DNA of 64,000 nucleotides, from the NCBI RefSeq assembly GCF_003259255.1, contig NZ_QGOL01000007.1, forward strand, positions 62,001 through 126,000, given 5' to 3'. This document shows, piece after piece, positions 25,663 to 34,097 of this stretch. A program made the translations under genes and the position numbers. Origin of the DNA: Algoriphagus litoralis. GTDB lineage: Bacteria; Bacteroidota; Bacteroidia; Cytophagales; Cyclobacteriaceae. The notes under the pieces were generated by a model. The model was not told where the DNA came from. It did no database searches and saw only the letters and a list, made by a program, of their open reading frames with translations. Within the stretch, counting starts at the first letter, position 1; the number at the start of each line of letters is the position of its first letter.

Positions 25663-26433
25663 ATGTTTTTCTACCTCTCCCAGTTTCTGAGTTTCTTGGC
25701 GATGCCGCTGACGATTGTACTGATTTTAATTGTCAGTGGAGCGGTTTTTATCAGAAGAAAATGGGGTAAAAAGTTGCTGTGGGCAGGAATCGGACTTCTA
25801 CTCTTTTTCACCAATCCCTTCCTTTCCAATTTAGCTTTATTGGCTTGGGAACCTGATTTCAAGTCTTTCGAAGAAATAGAAAATCACGAAATCGGCATTG
25901 TCCTCACCGGAGTTACCAATCTGAGTAAAACCGCATATGACCGCACCTTTTTCAACAAAGGTGCAGACCGGATCACCCATGCCCTCCAACTCTACCGCAT
26001 GGGCAAAATCAAAAAGATCCTGATCACAGGAGGCACGGGCCTGAATCCCGTCAATCCACAGACCGAGGCAGAAGTTTTGAAGCGATTTTTACTGATGACT
26101 GGAATGCCTGAGTCGGATATTTTGATTGAGAATCAGAGTAAAAACACCGCCCAAAACGCCCAGTTCTCCCGTGATTTTTTAGAGAAAAACGGAATCTCCA
26201 CCGATCAGGAATTTGTATTGGTCACCTCGGCTTTTCACATGAAAAGGGCAAAGGGATGCTTTGACAAAGTGGGATTGAAAACAGTCACTTTTCCTGTGGA
26301 TTATTATTCCCATGAGGTCAAATACGATATTCCGGCATTGATATTCCCTGATGCAGATTCAATTTCCTATTGGCATAAATTGGTCAAAGAGTGGATTGGA
26401 ATAACGATTTATACCTTGGTGGGGTATATGTAA
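25663..26433 (+). CDS. YdcF/DUF218-family protein
   Basis: 256-residue membrane-anchored protein of the SanA/YdcF/ElyC family. Two N-terminal hydrophobic helices (about 5-27 and 36-58) precede the DUF218 domain, recognised by IGIVLTGVTN, RITHALQLYRMGKIKKILITGG, ENQSKNTAQNA and LVTSAFHMKRAKGCF. The domain faces the periplasm and has been linked to envelope biogenesis or lipid-carrier metabolism (ElyC); substrate unknown. It has its own probable promoter. Confidence 0.9.
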   Translation: MFFYLSQFLSFLAMPLTIVLILIVSGAVFIRRKWGKKLLWAGIGLLLFFTNPFLSNLALLAWEPDFKSFEEIENHEIGIVLTGVTNLSKTAYDRTFFNKGADRITHALQLYRMGKIKKILITGGTGLNPVNPQTEAEVLKRFLLMTGMPESDILIENQSKNTAQNAQFSRDFLEKNGISTDQEFVLVTSAFHMKRAKGCFDKVGLKTVTFPVDYYSHEVKYDIPALIFPDADSISYWHKLVKEWIGITIYTLVGYM

Positions 26434-26592
26434 ACTTGATCAGAAATGAATTTTAAATCTCTTTAGTGGAAATACCTTGAGGCGAATGGCTGCCTACCCT
26501 TTTTCGATTAAGCCAAATGATTACACTGGAAAACTGTAGATGTTTTTTCTTTTGTTCTTCCAAATCCATAACTTACATGATATCAATATGAT

Positions 26593-27939
26593 ATGAAAAA
26601 TTTAGTTTCTCTATTGTTGATTTTTTGGACCGGGATCCACTTGATTCAGGCCCAAGTCCCTCAGGGATTAAAAGAGAAAGAAGACAAGGATAAATTTCAG
26701 TTGCAGGAGATTTCTCTCAAATCCCCATTTACTCTTGATCATGAATTTCACTTCAATAAGAAGTTTTATTTCACAGCCAAAACCTCCGAAGTGCAGGTGA
26801 ATTCCTATTTCTATCTCAATACGAAAAACGGTCTGTTTGGAATCGACAAGGATCTGGCCGAGCAGCTCAAACAGCTAAAGGGATCGGACCTTTTCAATGA
26901 AATGGACTTTGCGATAGAGTTGGAAACGGGCGAGTTTTTCACCTACACTACCCGACAGCGGACTGCAGATAAAATTGCCATGATTACTTACGAGATGCTT
27001 TCCTACCTGCCAGACTATTTGGAAGGAATAAGCGAACCGGAATTTTTTAAGGATTACATGGAGCGGGACGGGAATAAAACCTACGTAGGAGACAAGTCCC
27101 AGTTTCCGTCCGAAAGCTTTCAGGGAGTCAATTTGGAAGCCAGTGGACACATGCTGGCCTGGTTTTCCAAAAACACCGACTTCCAGATGAATCCCGAAAA
27201 CCGCAAACTGATCCTGAGTCCTTTTGGGATTGGTTATGTCTTTTTTGAGAATCAAACCTACCTGATCACCGGGTGGGAAAGCGACGACTACGTCAGCAGG
27301 CTAGAAAAAATCGAAGATGTCAATTTCACCTTCAAAGGGAAGGAGTATACGCCTCTTCAGGAGAAGATTGAAGTAAAAATCGTAGAATCCGAAGAAAAAA
27401 TGGATGCCGCACGGGCAAAAGAACAAGATGCTTTGGCAAGGCAAGAAGCTGATGCGCGACAAAGATTGGCCGCAGCATCACCCGAGGGAAACAGTGTACG
27501 TAGAGCCCAAATCGATGTGGAGATCGTAGAAATCAAAAAGCAAATCCTGGAAAAACGAAAAATATTGGAGGAGAAAACCATTAGCAAAGCGAAAGAAATC
27601 AGCAAAAAACAGGGCTCCTTGGAATCAGCAAAAAAAAGTGTAGAGGAGATGTTTGAGGGAAATGAGTTTGTCGAAATTCAAAAACTGGAGCTCAAAGAAA
27701 GCATCCTAAAAGATGAAAAAGCACTTTTGGGCAATTCGCTGGATTCAAAAGAACGGGATGCAAAACAAAAATCCATCGACTGCCAGAAAAGGCTCTTGGT
27801 GATCTTTGAAGGAATCTATGACAAATTCACTGAAATCGACCGACAATATGGAGCTGACCTCCAACAGGTTTTTCTCAAAAAAATGAATGTGTACAATCAA
27901 GAATTGACCCCGATTATGGCCAATCCCTGTGGAAACTAA
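26593..27939 (+). CDS. Exported coiled-coil protein of unknown family
   Basis: 448 residues. A signal peptide ends near residue 20 (GIHLIQAQ). Residues 30-250 form a mixed, aromatic-rich region without a motif that I recognise. Residues 255-420 are strongly charged and helical (AKEQDALARQEADARQRLAA, then KKSVEEMFEGNEF), predicted as coiled coil. A single cysteine pair occurs late (Cys at about 396 and 446). It is probably periplasmic or surface-attached. Its stop codon overlaps the convergent hipA stop by 4 nt. No function can be assigned. Confidence 0.7.
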   Translation: MKNLVSLLLIFWTGIHLIQAQVPQGLKEKEDKDKFQLQEISLKSPFTLDHEFHFNKKFYFTAKTSEVQVNSYFYLNTKNGLFGIDKDLAEQLKQLKGSDLFNEMDFAIELETGEFFTYTTRQRTADKIAMITYEMLSYLPDYLEGISEPEFFKDYMERDGNKTYVGDKSQFPSESFQGVNLEASGHMLAWFSKNTDFQMNPENRKLILSPFGIGYVFFENQTYLITGWESDDYVSRLEKIEDVNFTFKGKEYTPLQEKIEVKIVESEEKMDAARAKEQDALARQEADARQRLAAASPEGNSVRRAQIDVEIVEIKKQILEKRKILEEKTISKAKEISKKQGSLESAKKSVEEMFEGNEFVEIQKLELKESILKDEKALLGNSLDSKERDAKQKSIDCQKRLLVIFEGIYDKFTEIDRQYGADLQQVFLKKMNVYNQELTPIMANPCGN

Positions 27940-29237
27940 GCCAAAAGAGTAGTCTGAATCGAATCTCTGAGTTTAGGATCGACCTTTACCTCATCTGCAA
28001 ATTCTCTCCAACGTCGAATGGCAGATTTCACCTGATCTATTTTTTCTCCCGGCTTCCGGATATTCATCTTTCGGGCCACTTCCAGAAAATCAGCCTCTGA
28101 GATTTGATCCCGTTTACCGTTGACTTGGAGCGACTGGGAACTCACCCAGATACTTCCAGGTCGATAGGCAAAGCAAATATCAAAGGCCGGAGAAAGCGAC
28201 CATTTTCCGCTTTGATCCATCAAAAAAGCAAAGTTTTTGGTATGGTCATCACAGTTGCGGGCAAGGACATTAAATACCATCCTAATAAATAGCTGCTCGG
28301 CTTCCGGGTAAGTCAGCCGCAACATCCGCATGGTCTCAAAGATCTGCTCGTAGCTATAGACTCCCACCTGATTGAAATCAAAATGCCGCAAGCCGCAGAG
28401 ACTTTGCATGTGAATCTTAACCCCATCGTCTGTACGGTCAAATCGCTTGGTCATGAAGTGTGCTCGACCATTTTCTTCTAAAATCCGGGATTCATTCATC
28501 TGGATTCCTGCCTCCAAGGCCATGAGATAATAGGCCATCTCTACCCGGCCATAGCCCAAGGAAGCACCAAACTGACTGTCCGTCACTCCGTCAAACTTAA
28601 TCAGCCAATGTGAGAACCCTGCCGGAGCTTCTACCTGACCGCTTTTGACTTCACCTGTTTCTGGATTGTAAGCAATCACAGCCTTGGCACGGGCTCCGCC
28701 TGCAGAGGTTCCAATCTTCAGAATATCTGCCAGCGCAGCTTCTTCCTCTTTGGTAAGATCAGTGTGAAAGTCTTCCCTAGAATCCAGAATTTTATTGGCA
28801 ATCCCCACCAGACTGTCGATCTCCAAATTGGATGCAGTACGGGCTTCGCTTCGCAAAGAGGGTTTAATCTCAAGAGCTCCGACTCCCCTTTTCCCGATGA
28901 AACAGAGTAACTCTACAGGATTAAGGCTATCGGTTGGGCGTCCATTCTGCACGAGCCAAGCATTGATGAGCTGGTTTCCGTATTTGTCGGGAAGCATATC
29001 TGCCAAAAGTCCCGGCAGACCTCTGAACGTATCATATCCATCATTTCTTCCACGGCGAATGTCTGGGAAAGCATGAAGCTTCTTCCCTTGACTGAGTGGC
29101 ATAGTGACAGGTGCAATGTCCCATCCCGAACGCAAAAATCCGGAATCAAACTCAAAACTTGCCAATTGCAGCTCTTGATCCCAAAGCACCGCGCCGGCAA
29201 GGCTATTCCAGATCCAAACTTCAGCTGCTACTACCAT
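27936..29237 (-). CDS. hipA: HipA-family serine/threonine kinase toxin
   Basis: 433-residue full-length HipA-type kinase. The N-terminal couple_hipA domain runs to about residue 110 (FRGLPGLLADMLPDKYGNQL). The kinase core has GTSAGGARAKAVIAY, HWLIKFDGV with the ATP-binding lysine, the catalytic loop RNCDDHTKN near residues 326-335 and the metal-binding LSPAFDI. HipA kinases inactivate targets such as glutamyl-tRNA synthetase and cause growth arrest. The start codon overlaps the hipB stop (ATGGTAG), giving strict coupling and antitoxin-first order. No key residue appears to be missing. Confidence 0.93.
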   Translation of the reverse strand: MVVAAEVWIWNSLAGAVLWDQELQLASFEFDSGFLRSGWDIAPVTMPLSQGKKLHAFPDIRRGRNDGYDTFRGLPGLLADMLPDKYGNQLINAWLVQNGRPTDSLNPVELLCFIGKRGVGALEIKPSLRSEARTASNLEIDSLVGIANKILDSREDFHTDLTKEEEAALADILKIGTSAGGARAKAVIAYNPETGEVKSGQVEAPAGFSHWLIKFDGVTDSQFGASLGYGRVEMAYYLMALEAGIQMNESRILEENGRAHFMTKRFDRTDDGVKIHMQSLCGLRHFDFNQVGVYSYEQIFETMRMLRLTYPEAEQLFIRMVFNVLARNCDDHTKNFAFLMDQSGKWSLSPAFDICFAYRPGSIWVSSQSLQVNGKRDQISEADFLEVARKMNIRKPGEKIDQVKSAIRRWREFADEVKVDPKLRDSIQTTLLA

Positions 29238-29572
29238 TCTAGCGGAGGAATAGGATCTTCGGCAGCCATATCAGAATGCCTCACTCGCTGCCGCTCGTAC
29301 TTCTTTTGGAGCTTGATGTAATCCAATGGCCGAATCTGCTGCCTGACCTCAAACACTTCCAATACCTGAAGCTCATTCAAGACCCGCAACACCTGAATCA
29401 AGGTGATGAGATTAACCTTCTCTCCCCGCTCCAAGAGACTCAAAGTGGATCGGCTAATCCCCGCATCAGTAGAAAGCTCTCCCTGGGTCTTATTCAGATC
29501 CATCCGCTTCTTCTTGACAAAATCTCCAATCATCTGGAGAATGGCCGTATCTGATAATTGAGTAATATTCAT
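29231..29572 (-). CDS. hipB: HipB-type XRE-family antitoxin and repressor
   Basis: 113-residue protein. An XRE/Cro helix-turn-helix covers about residues 14-70: KKKRMDLNKTQGELSTDAGI followed by SRSTLSLLERGEKVNLITLIQVL. The remaining 40 residues (RPLDYIKLQKKYERQR) probably contact HipA. It should neutralise HipA and repress its own operon. A perfect 15-bp inverted repeat covering the -7 element lies 10 bp upstream of the start, and another copy lies 436 bp further away. The hipA frame overlaps the stop by 7 nt. Confidence 0.92.
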   Translation of the reverse strand: MNITQLSDTAILQMIGDFVKKKRMDLNKTQGELSTDAGISRSTLSLLERGEKVNLITLIQVLRVLNELQVLEVFEVRQQIRPLDYIKLQKKYERQRVRHSDMAAEDPIPPLEW

Positions 29573-29581
29573 GACTTATAA

Positions 29582-29627
29582 TTCATTCATTAAATCCAAA
29601 ATTAAGATTTAATGAATGAAAAATCAA
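29582..29627 (-). promoter_or_regulatory. hipBA promoter embedded in a perfect inverted-repeat operator
   Basis: Arms TTCATTCATTAAATC (29582-29596) and GATTTAATGAATGAA (29606-29620) are perfect reverse complements around a 9-bp centre. On the minus strand that centre supplies the -7 box TAATTTTG (29597-29604), and TTG lies 20 nt upstream (29625-29627). HipB binding here would block polymerase directly. Confidence 0.8.
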
Positions 29628-29657
29628 TCTTTATTGAAATTTATTTGCTTGGGAAAA

Positions 29658-29710
29658 AGATTCAAGAAGCAAGACATTTAGAAGTAAGAGATTAAAAATA
29701 AGATTTCTAG
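29658..29710. repeat. Purine-rich AGAAGCAAGA-type short tandem
   Basis: AGATTCAAGAAGCAA at 29658 is followed by AGAAGTAAGAGATTA, giving about two and a half degenerate 15-bp units. The same 15-mer recurs at 50482-50496 after thiL, so it is a dispersed low-complexity element. Confidence 0.45.
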
Positions 29711-29839
29711 GAAAAGCTTGATTTGATTTTTTTAATCAAAAATCTGGTTATCCGATTTTCTAACAGTAGATCAAAATGGCCTCGACACTTCGACAAGCTC
29801 ATTGACCGGGCTCGGCCACCGGATTTAAAGTTATTTAAA

Positions 29840-29882
29840 GGATGGGAGGAAAATGCGGCTGCACGGCATTTTCCTCCCATCC
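29840..29882. repeat. 43-bp element with perfect 17-bp inverted arms
   Basis: GGATGGGAGGAAAATGC (29840-29856) and its exact reverse complement (29866-29882) flank a 9-nt loop. A weaker outer stem is possible between GCTCGGCCA (29810-29818) and TGGCCGAAC (29927-29935). It may end the helicase transcript on the minus strand, although only a weak T-run follows, or may be a mobile palindromic element. Confidence 0.75.
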
Positions 29883-30017
29883 CCAAAAACCAAAACTAAC
29901 GGGATACCGAAAGACGGTTGGTGAGCTGGCCGAACCAAGCCGAGGTGAAACTTAATAAAATTTGGCCATTGGTAGAATTACAGATAATCATTATTAAAAA
30001 AATTTAATGAACTATTT

Positions 30018-30056
30018 ATCATTCATTATGTATTAAATATTGATTTAATGATTGAC
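30018..30056. promoter_or_regulatory. Second HipB-operator-like site
   Basis: TCATTCATTA (30019-30028) and GATTTAATGA (30042-30051) are identical to ten bases of each arm of the hipBA operator and have the same 13-nt gap. The outer bases have diverged. Its offset from the promoter-proximal operator is 436 bp. Confidence 0.6.
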
Positions 30057-30224
30057 TTATGATTCTTTAAAAACATCAAAATAGGTTGTCTGAATACTTG
30101 CTACTAAACATCAATAGCTTCAGTTAATTCTTGTGATTCTAATCTTGACACTCACTAGATACTAAATTCTCCTCTTGCTTCTTGTATCTCGTCTCTTGCT
30201 ATGACTTGATACTTATGTCTAATA
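30057..30224. other. Rest of the 652-bp gap between helicase gene and hipB
   Basis: No gene was seen. The part next to the helicase stop (30165-30220) is pyrimidine-rich with repeated CTTGC, CTTGT and GTCTC words, and is the reverse-complement counterpart of the AGAAGCAAGA-type repeat at 29658. It looks like degenerate intergenic repeat sequence rather than an RNA gene. Confidence 0.4.
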
Positions 30225-33200
30225 TCATAATACTAATAAAAATCTACTCCACTTCCACTCCCATTTCCATCCCTTCTCCTCAAGCAAAATTGGATGATAG
30301 GCCATTGCAGCTTTTGCAGAAGGCGCACTAAAAAAGCGCTGGTCATCCGTCAAAACAGCTATCTGCTGGTCTTCTTCATCAGTGAAAACCAAATCCATCA
30401 CCGCAGAAGGAATTTGAGCAGAAAACTGACGGTCAGCTTTCAATAGTCGATTTTTCAAACTCCAATCAATTTCGAAACCACCTATCGCTGCCTCGGGGAT
30501 ACCACTGGATCTGGCTTCACTTTGAAGCCTAGCCCATACCAAAAATTCACGAAGCAAAGACAAACCTGGATTATTCAACTGACCGGGACGGAAATCCTCA
30601 GGTTTGACCGAACTGATCACATGCATCATCTTTCGGGCTCTTGTGATGGCCACGTTCAGCCGGTTTTCAGCTCCGGATTTACCGAGCAGCCCAAAGTTGG
30701 TGATCAACTTTCCTTCCCTATTAGCAGCATACCCCAAAGAAAGAATCACCTGATCAAACTCGTCTCCTTGGACATTTTCAATATTTCTGACTTTGATTTT
30801 ATCCGTATGAATACCTGATTTCCATAGTTTTTCACGAATCAGCTCCATCTGGAAATAATTGCCCGTCACTATCCCCACAGAATCCGAAGGACAATTTTCC
30901 AGAATCTCTCCCGCTTGAACTACCACAGCCTCTGCTTCAGCTTTGTTCATTTGATTTTCCCAGATTCCTTCGATTTTTTGCCAGGTAAAACAAGGCTTTC
31001 CGGCCCTTGCTGTCCGATAATCTGGCAAGGTCTCCAGTTTGTTCGCGTAAAAACTTGAATTGGAAAAATGAATCAATGCCGGGTCAGCAGAACGGTAATG
31101 TCCTCTGAGTTGGATTTTCTCGAAGAAATGTCCTGCCAGTTCCAAAAGTGACTCAGCTTCATATTCGACACCTTCTTCTTCAGATTCCCACTTCACCTGA
31201 TAAAAGTCTGTCGGCCTGAGCTGTTTGGAATCCCCAGCCACCACCACCTGCTTGCCTCGAAGCATTGCCGGCAGTCCTCGCTCCACAGGACACTGGGAAG
31301 CCTCGTCAAAAATCACCAAATCAAAGGTTTGAATCAGCGGAAACAAGGCAGAAACAGTCTCCGGACTGGCCAACCAACAAGGCAAAAGCCTAAACACCTC
31401 TGTTCCCAACTCAGCAGCCAACTTTCGCACGGTCCAGCGCTGCCGCTTTTTACTCACCTGATGCAAGAGCTCCCGATAGGTCAGGCGATTACCAAGCCGA
31501 TTGAACTCCATAGGGAGACAAATCTGCTCCCGTAATCGGAGCAAGGCTGCGTGTCTGGCGATTCGGCGCTTTTCAAGGATTGCCCACTTGAGCTCGTCCA
31601 TCTCTTGTTCCAAGGTCAAAGAACCCATTTCACTCAACACCGGGTACTGTCGCTCGATCTCAGCAATCCAAGTCAGCCTCCACCCATTCCAAAACGCAGA
31701 TTGAACCTCCTCAAAGTCAGACTCAGGATAGGTATGCGCCACTTGCTGCCCAAGCTCCCTGAATCTCCAGCTATCCAAAAACTGATCAAATCCCTTCAAT
31801 TCAGTGAAAATGCTAGGCCAATTCAGCGAATTGATTGGAAAAACAGCTTGCAATCCATTTTGAATAAGTTGGAGAAATTGCTCCTCAACCAACCAAATTC
31901 GGGAGGAAACCAAGTCCAGAGAAATTCCATCCATCCAATCTTTCAGCTCTTTCAATGCGGATCGAAATTCAGGGAACGAGAGGCTTTGCCAATTCCGCAA
32001 CTGATGGATTTCTTGTAGCCCGTCCCAACTTTCTTTCCAGGCCATTAAACGGTCTACCAGCACCAAATCTTCGGTAAAAATGCCTGTGGATTTAATAAAC
32101 GTAGAGATAGGATATCGCTCCGATTGAGCATTCAGCTGGAGTTTTGACTCGCATTCCAGTTTGATTTTCAGCAAATTCTTTCCCTCAAAAGCTAAATTAT
32201 TATTAGCCAAAGTTTGAAAAACCAATGGAAATTTTGACTTGGAAAATTTGGCCTGCAGCTTTCCCAAAAAGCGTTGCGAAAGCGGAATAAGCACCTCCAA
32301 TTCCTTGCTCAAGCTTTCTAAATCAGCACTTAATTCCAATTCCCAATGCCGGGAAATCTCCACCGCCTCAGCCAGAAAGTTGCGGATTTTGGATAGTGTT
32401 TTTTGCTCTTTGGGATGGAAAATAAAACCAAAATCCTGCTCAGGATTAGGCAGCTGAATTAGTGCTAACTGAAGTTTTTGAACCTGATTTAAAAATTCAG
32501 GATGAGTCCAGACCGCCTTGAGAAATCCCCCGGGATTTTTTTCAAAAAACCACTTTGGAAGCTGCTTGCAGTGATTTTCCAATCGAACTAGCACTTCTGA
32601 AATTTGCACAAAATCTTTTGCTTCAACCGATGAAAAGGAGATTCGCTTTTCCCAGAAGCGTTCTTTCTGAAAGCGATTCCTGTAACCAAAGAAAACCTTC
32701 AAATCCTGTTCAAACTTTTTGGCATTTTGGAAATCCAATTGAAGCAGCGCCACATCCGAGTAAGCTAGCCGATTTAAATTTGCCTCGAGGTACATTGCTT
32801 TTATGGGTATACCTGCAGGCTTTTCATCAAAAAGTGCCTTACGAACTTCCTCAAACTTGCCTGAAAGCCTGGCAATCGTACCAGAAACTTGGGAAATCTC
32901 CCGCTCCAACTGAATGGAATCAATTCCCCTATTTTGCTCCTGATAGAACTCGATCGATTCGATTTGCTTTTTGATTTTCTCAAAAAGAGTCCGATGATCC
33001 GCCCGATAGTCATGCACCAATGCCAAAAAATCCCCAAATCCGGCATTATCCAACCGCTCAAAAACCACGTCCAATGCTGCCCTTTTTTGTGAAACCACAA
33101 GTACTTTTTTGCCTCTGGCGATAAAATCCGAAACCAGATTGGCTATCAATTGTGACTTTCCTGTACCGGGAGGACCTTCTACGACCAGACTTTTTCCCTG

Positions 33201-34097
33201 ACGCACCTCCAGCAGGGCATGTTCCTGAGAAGCATCCAGAGGAAAGATGGGGAAAAGCTGTTCTTCCCTTGGAATCGCTCCCTTTTCACCTAATGCAAAA
33301 AACCGCTCAAACAAAGCCTCCAGCGAGTCTGAGTCCTGAAAGGCGGTTAGTTCCTCATATTCCCTGAAGAGGAAATTTCCATTTTGGACAAATTGCCCCA
33401 AAACTGCATAGGTCTTGAGACTGATTTTCCCGTCTTGAAATCGAGCCTGATCCAAGCTAATCTGTGAAGAAGGAAAAGGTGATACCTGATCCTCATAAAT
33501 GGAAGAACTCAATTGAATTTGGAAGTTTTCTTCTAAAATTCGATTCAATTGGATACGGAACTCAAGGGGATCAAGTGAAAGGCTTTCCAATTCCTCTTGA
33601 AGCTTTTCTTCATCACTTTCTTTGTGATAAGCGTGTCGGTAGGCGAGTAAAAATGCAGGATTCCACTGCCATGCATCCTCAACACCCATCCACCAAAAAC
33701 CTTTTTCCCGGGTCAGCTGAATCGGTACAAGCAAAATCGGTGCTCGCAGTACTTGGCCATTGATCAGTTTGCCTTCTACGAAAGGCCACGCCAGATACAA
33801 GCTTTGGCTCCCTGTTTCTTCTTGGGCCAATTGAGCTCTGAAAGCCAAACGTGCCAGTTGTTTGGAAAGCTGATTGGTCTCACCCATTCGGGGATCTACC
33901 TCGGCAATCAATTGAATTTGCTTTTTCCCTTGGATTACACTTTGGAGAATTTCAAAATTCGGTTTGCCATTTAAAAACTCAAATTCCCTCAAATCGATCT
34001 TTCCAGTTCCATCCAGTTTTGGCAAATAAAGCGATCTATTCCTGGAGGAAAGATCAGTCAGCCGATTGATATAGTTCTGAAAGACCGATTCGCCCAT
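30225..34097 (-). CDS. DUF4011-type superfamily I helicase with decayed Vsr-like C-terminus
   Basis: 1290-residue Upf1-like helicase. The N-terminus (NRLTDLSSRNRSLYLPK) matches DUF4011. Walker A is VEGPPGTGKSQL (Lys near 314), Walker B IFDEASQCPVERGLP near 930, then GDSKQLRP, LRGHYRS, VQGDEFDQVILSLGY and NVAITRARKMMHVI. About 500 residues between motifs I and II form a long helical insertion. The last 90 residues resemble the MTES_1575/Vsr-like nuclease domain (VMDLVF, IAVLTDDQRFF, LLEEKGWKWEWKWSR), but the usual catalytic Glu is replaced by Thr. DUF4011 helicases occur in defence loci. ATG follows the SDR stop directly, so the two genes form an operon. Confidence 0.85.
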   Translation of the reverse strand: MGESVFQNYINRLTDLSSRNRSLYLPKLDGTGKIDLREFEFLNGKPNFEILQSVIQGKKQIQLIAEVDPRMGETNQLSKQLARLAFRAQLAQEETGSQSLYLAWPFVEGKLINGQVLRAPILLVPIQLTREKGFWWMGVEDAWQWNPAFLLAYRHAYHKESDEEKLQEELESLSLDPLEFRIQLNRILEENFQIQLSSSIYEDQVSPFPSSQISLDQARFQDGKISLKTYAVLGQFVQNGNFLFREYEELTAFQDSDSLEALFERFFALGEKGAIPREEQLFPIFPLDASQEHALLEVRQGKSLVVEGPPGTGKSQLIANLVSDFIARGKKVLVVSQKRAALDVVFERLDNAGFGDFLALVHDYRADHRTLFEKIKKQIESIEFYQEQNRGIDSIQLEREISQVSGTIARLSGKFEEVRKALFDEKPAGIPIKAMYLEANLNRLAYSDVALLQLDFQNAKKFEQDLKVFFGYRNRFQKERFWEKRISFSSVEAKDFVQISEVLVRLENHCKQLPKWFFEKNPGGFLKAVWTHPEFLNQVQKLQLALIQLPNPEQDFGFIFHPKEQKTLSKIRNFLAEAVEISRHWELELSADLESLSKELEVLIPLSQRFLGKLQAKFSKSKFPLVFQTLANNNLAFEGKNLLKIKLECESKLQLNAQSERYPISTFIKSTGIFTEDLVLVDRLMAWKESWDGLQEIHQLRNWQSLSFPEFRSALKELKDWMDGISLDLVSSRIWLVEEQFLQLIQNGLQAVFPINSLNWPSIFTELKGFDQFLDSWRFRELGQQVAHTYPESDFEEVQSAFWNGWRLTWIAEIERQYPVLSEMGSLTLEQEMDELKWAILEKRRIARHAALLRLREQICLPMEFNRLGNRLTYRELLHQVSKKRQRWTVRKLAAELGTEVFRLLPCWLASPETVSALFPLIQTFDLVIFDEASQCPVERGLPAMLRGKQVVVAGDSKQLRPTDFYQVKWESEEEGVEYEAESLLELAGHFFEKIQLRGHYRSADPALIHFSNSSFYANKLETLPDYRTARAGKPCFTWQKIEGIWENQMNKAEAEAVVVQAGEILENCPSDSVGIVTGNYFQMELIREKLWKSGIHTDKIKVRNIENVQGDEFDQVILSLGYAANREGKLITNFGLLGKSGAENRLNVAITRARKMMHVISSVKPEDFRPGQLNNPGLSLLREFLVWARLQSEARSSGIPEAAIGGFEIDWSLKNRLLKADRQFSAQIPSAVMDLVFTDEEDQQIAVLTDDQRFFSAPSAKAAMAYHPILLEEKGWKWEWKWSRFLLVL

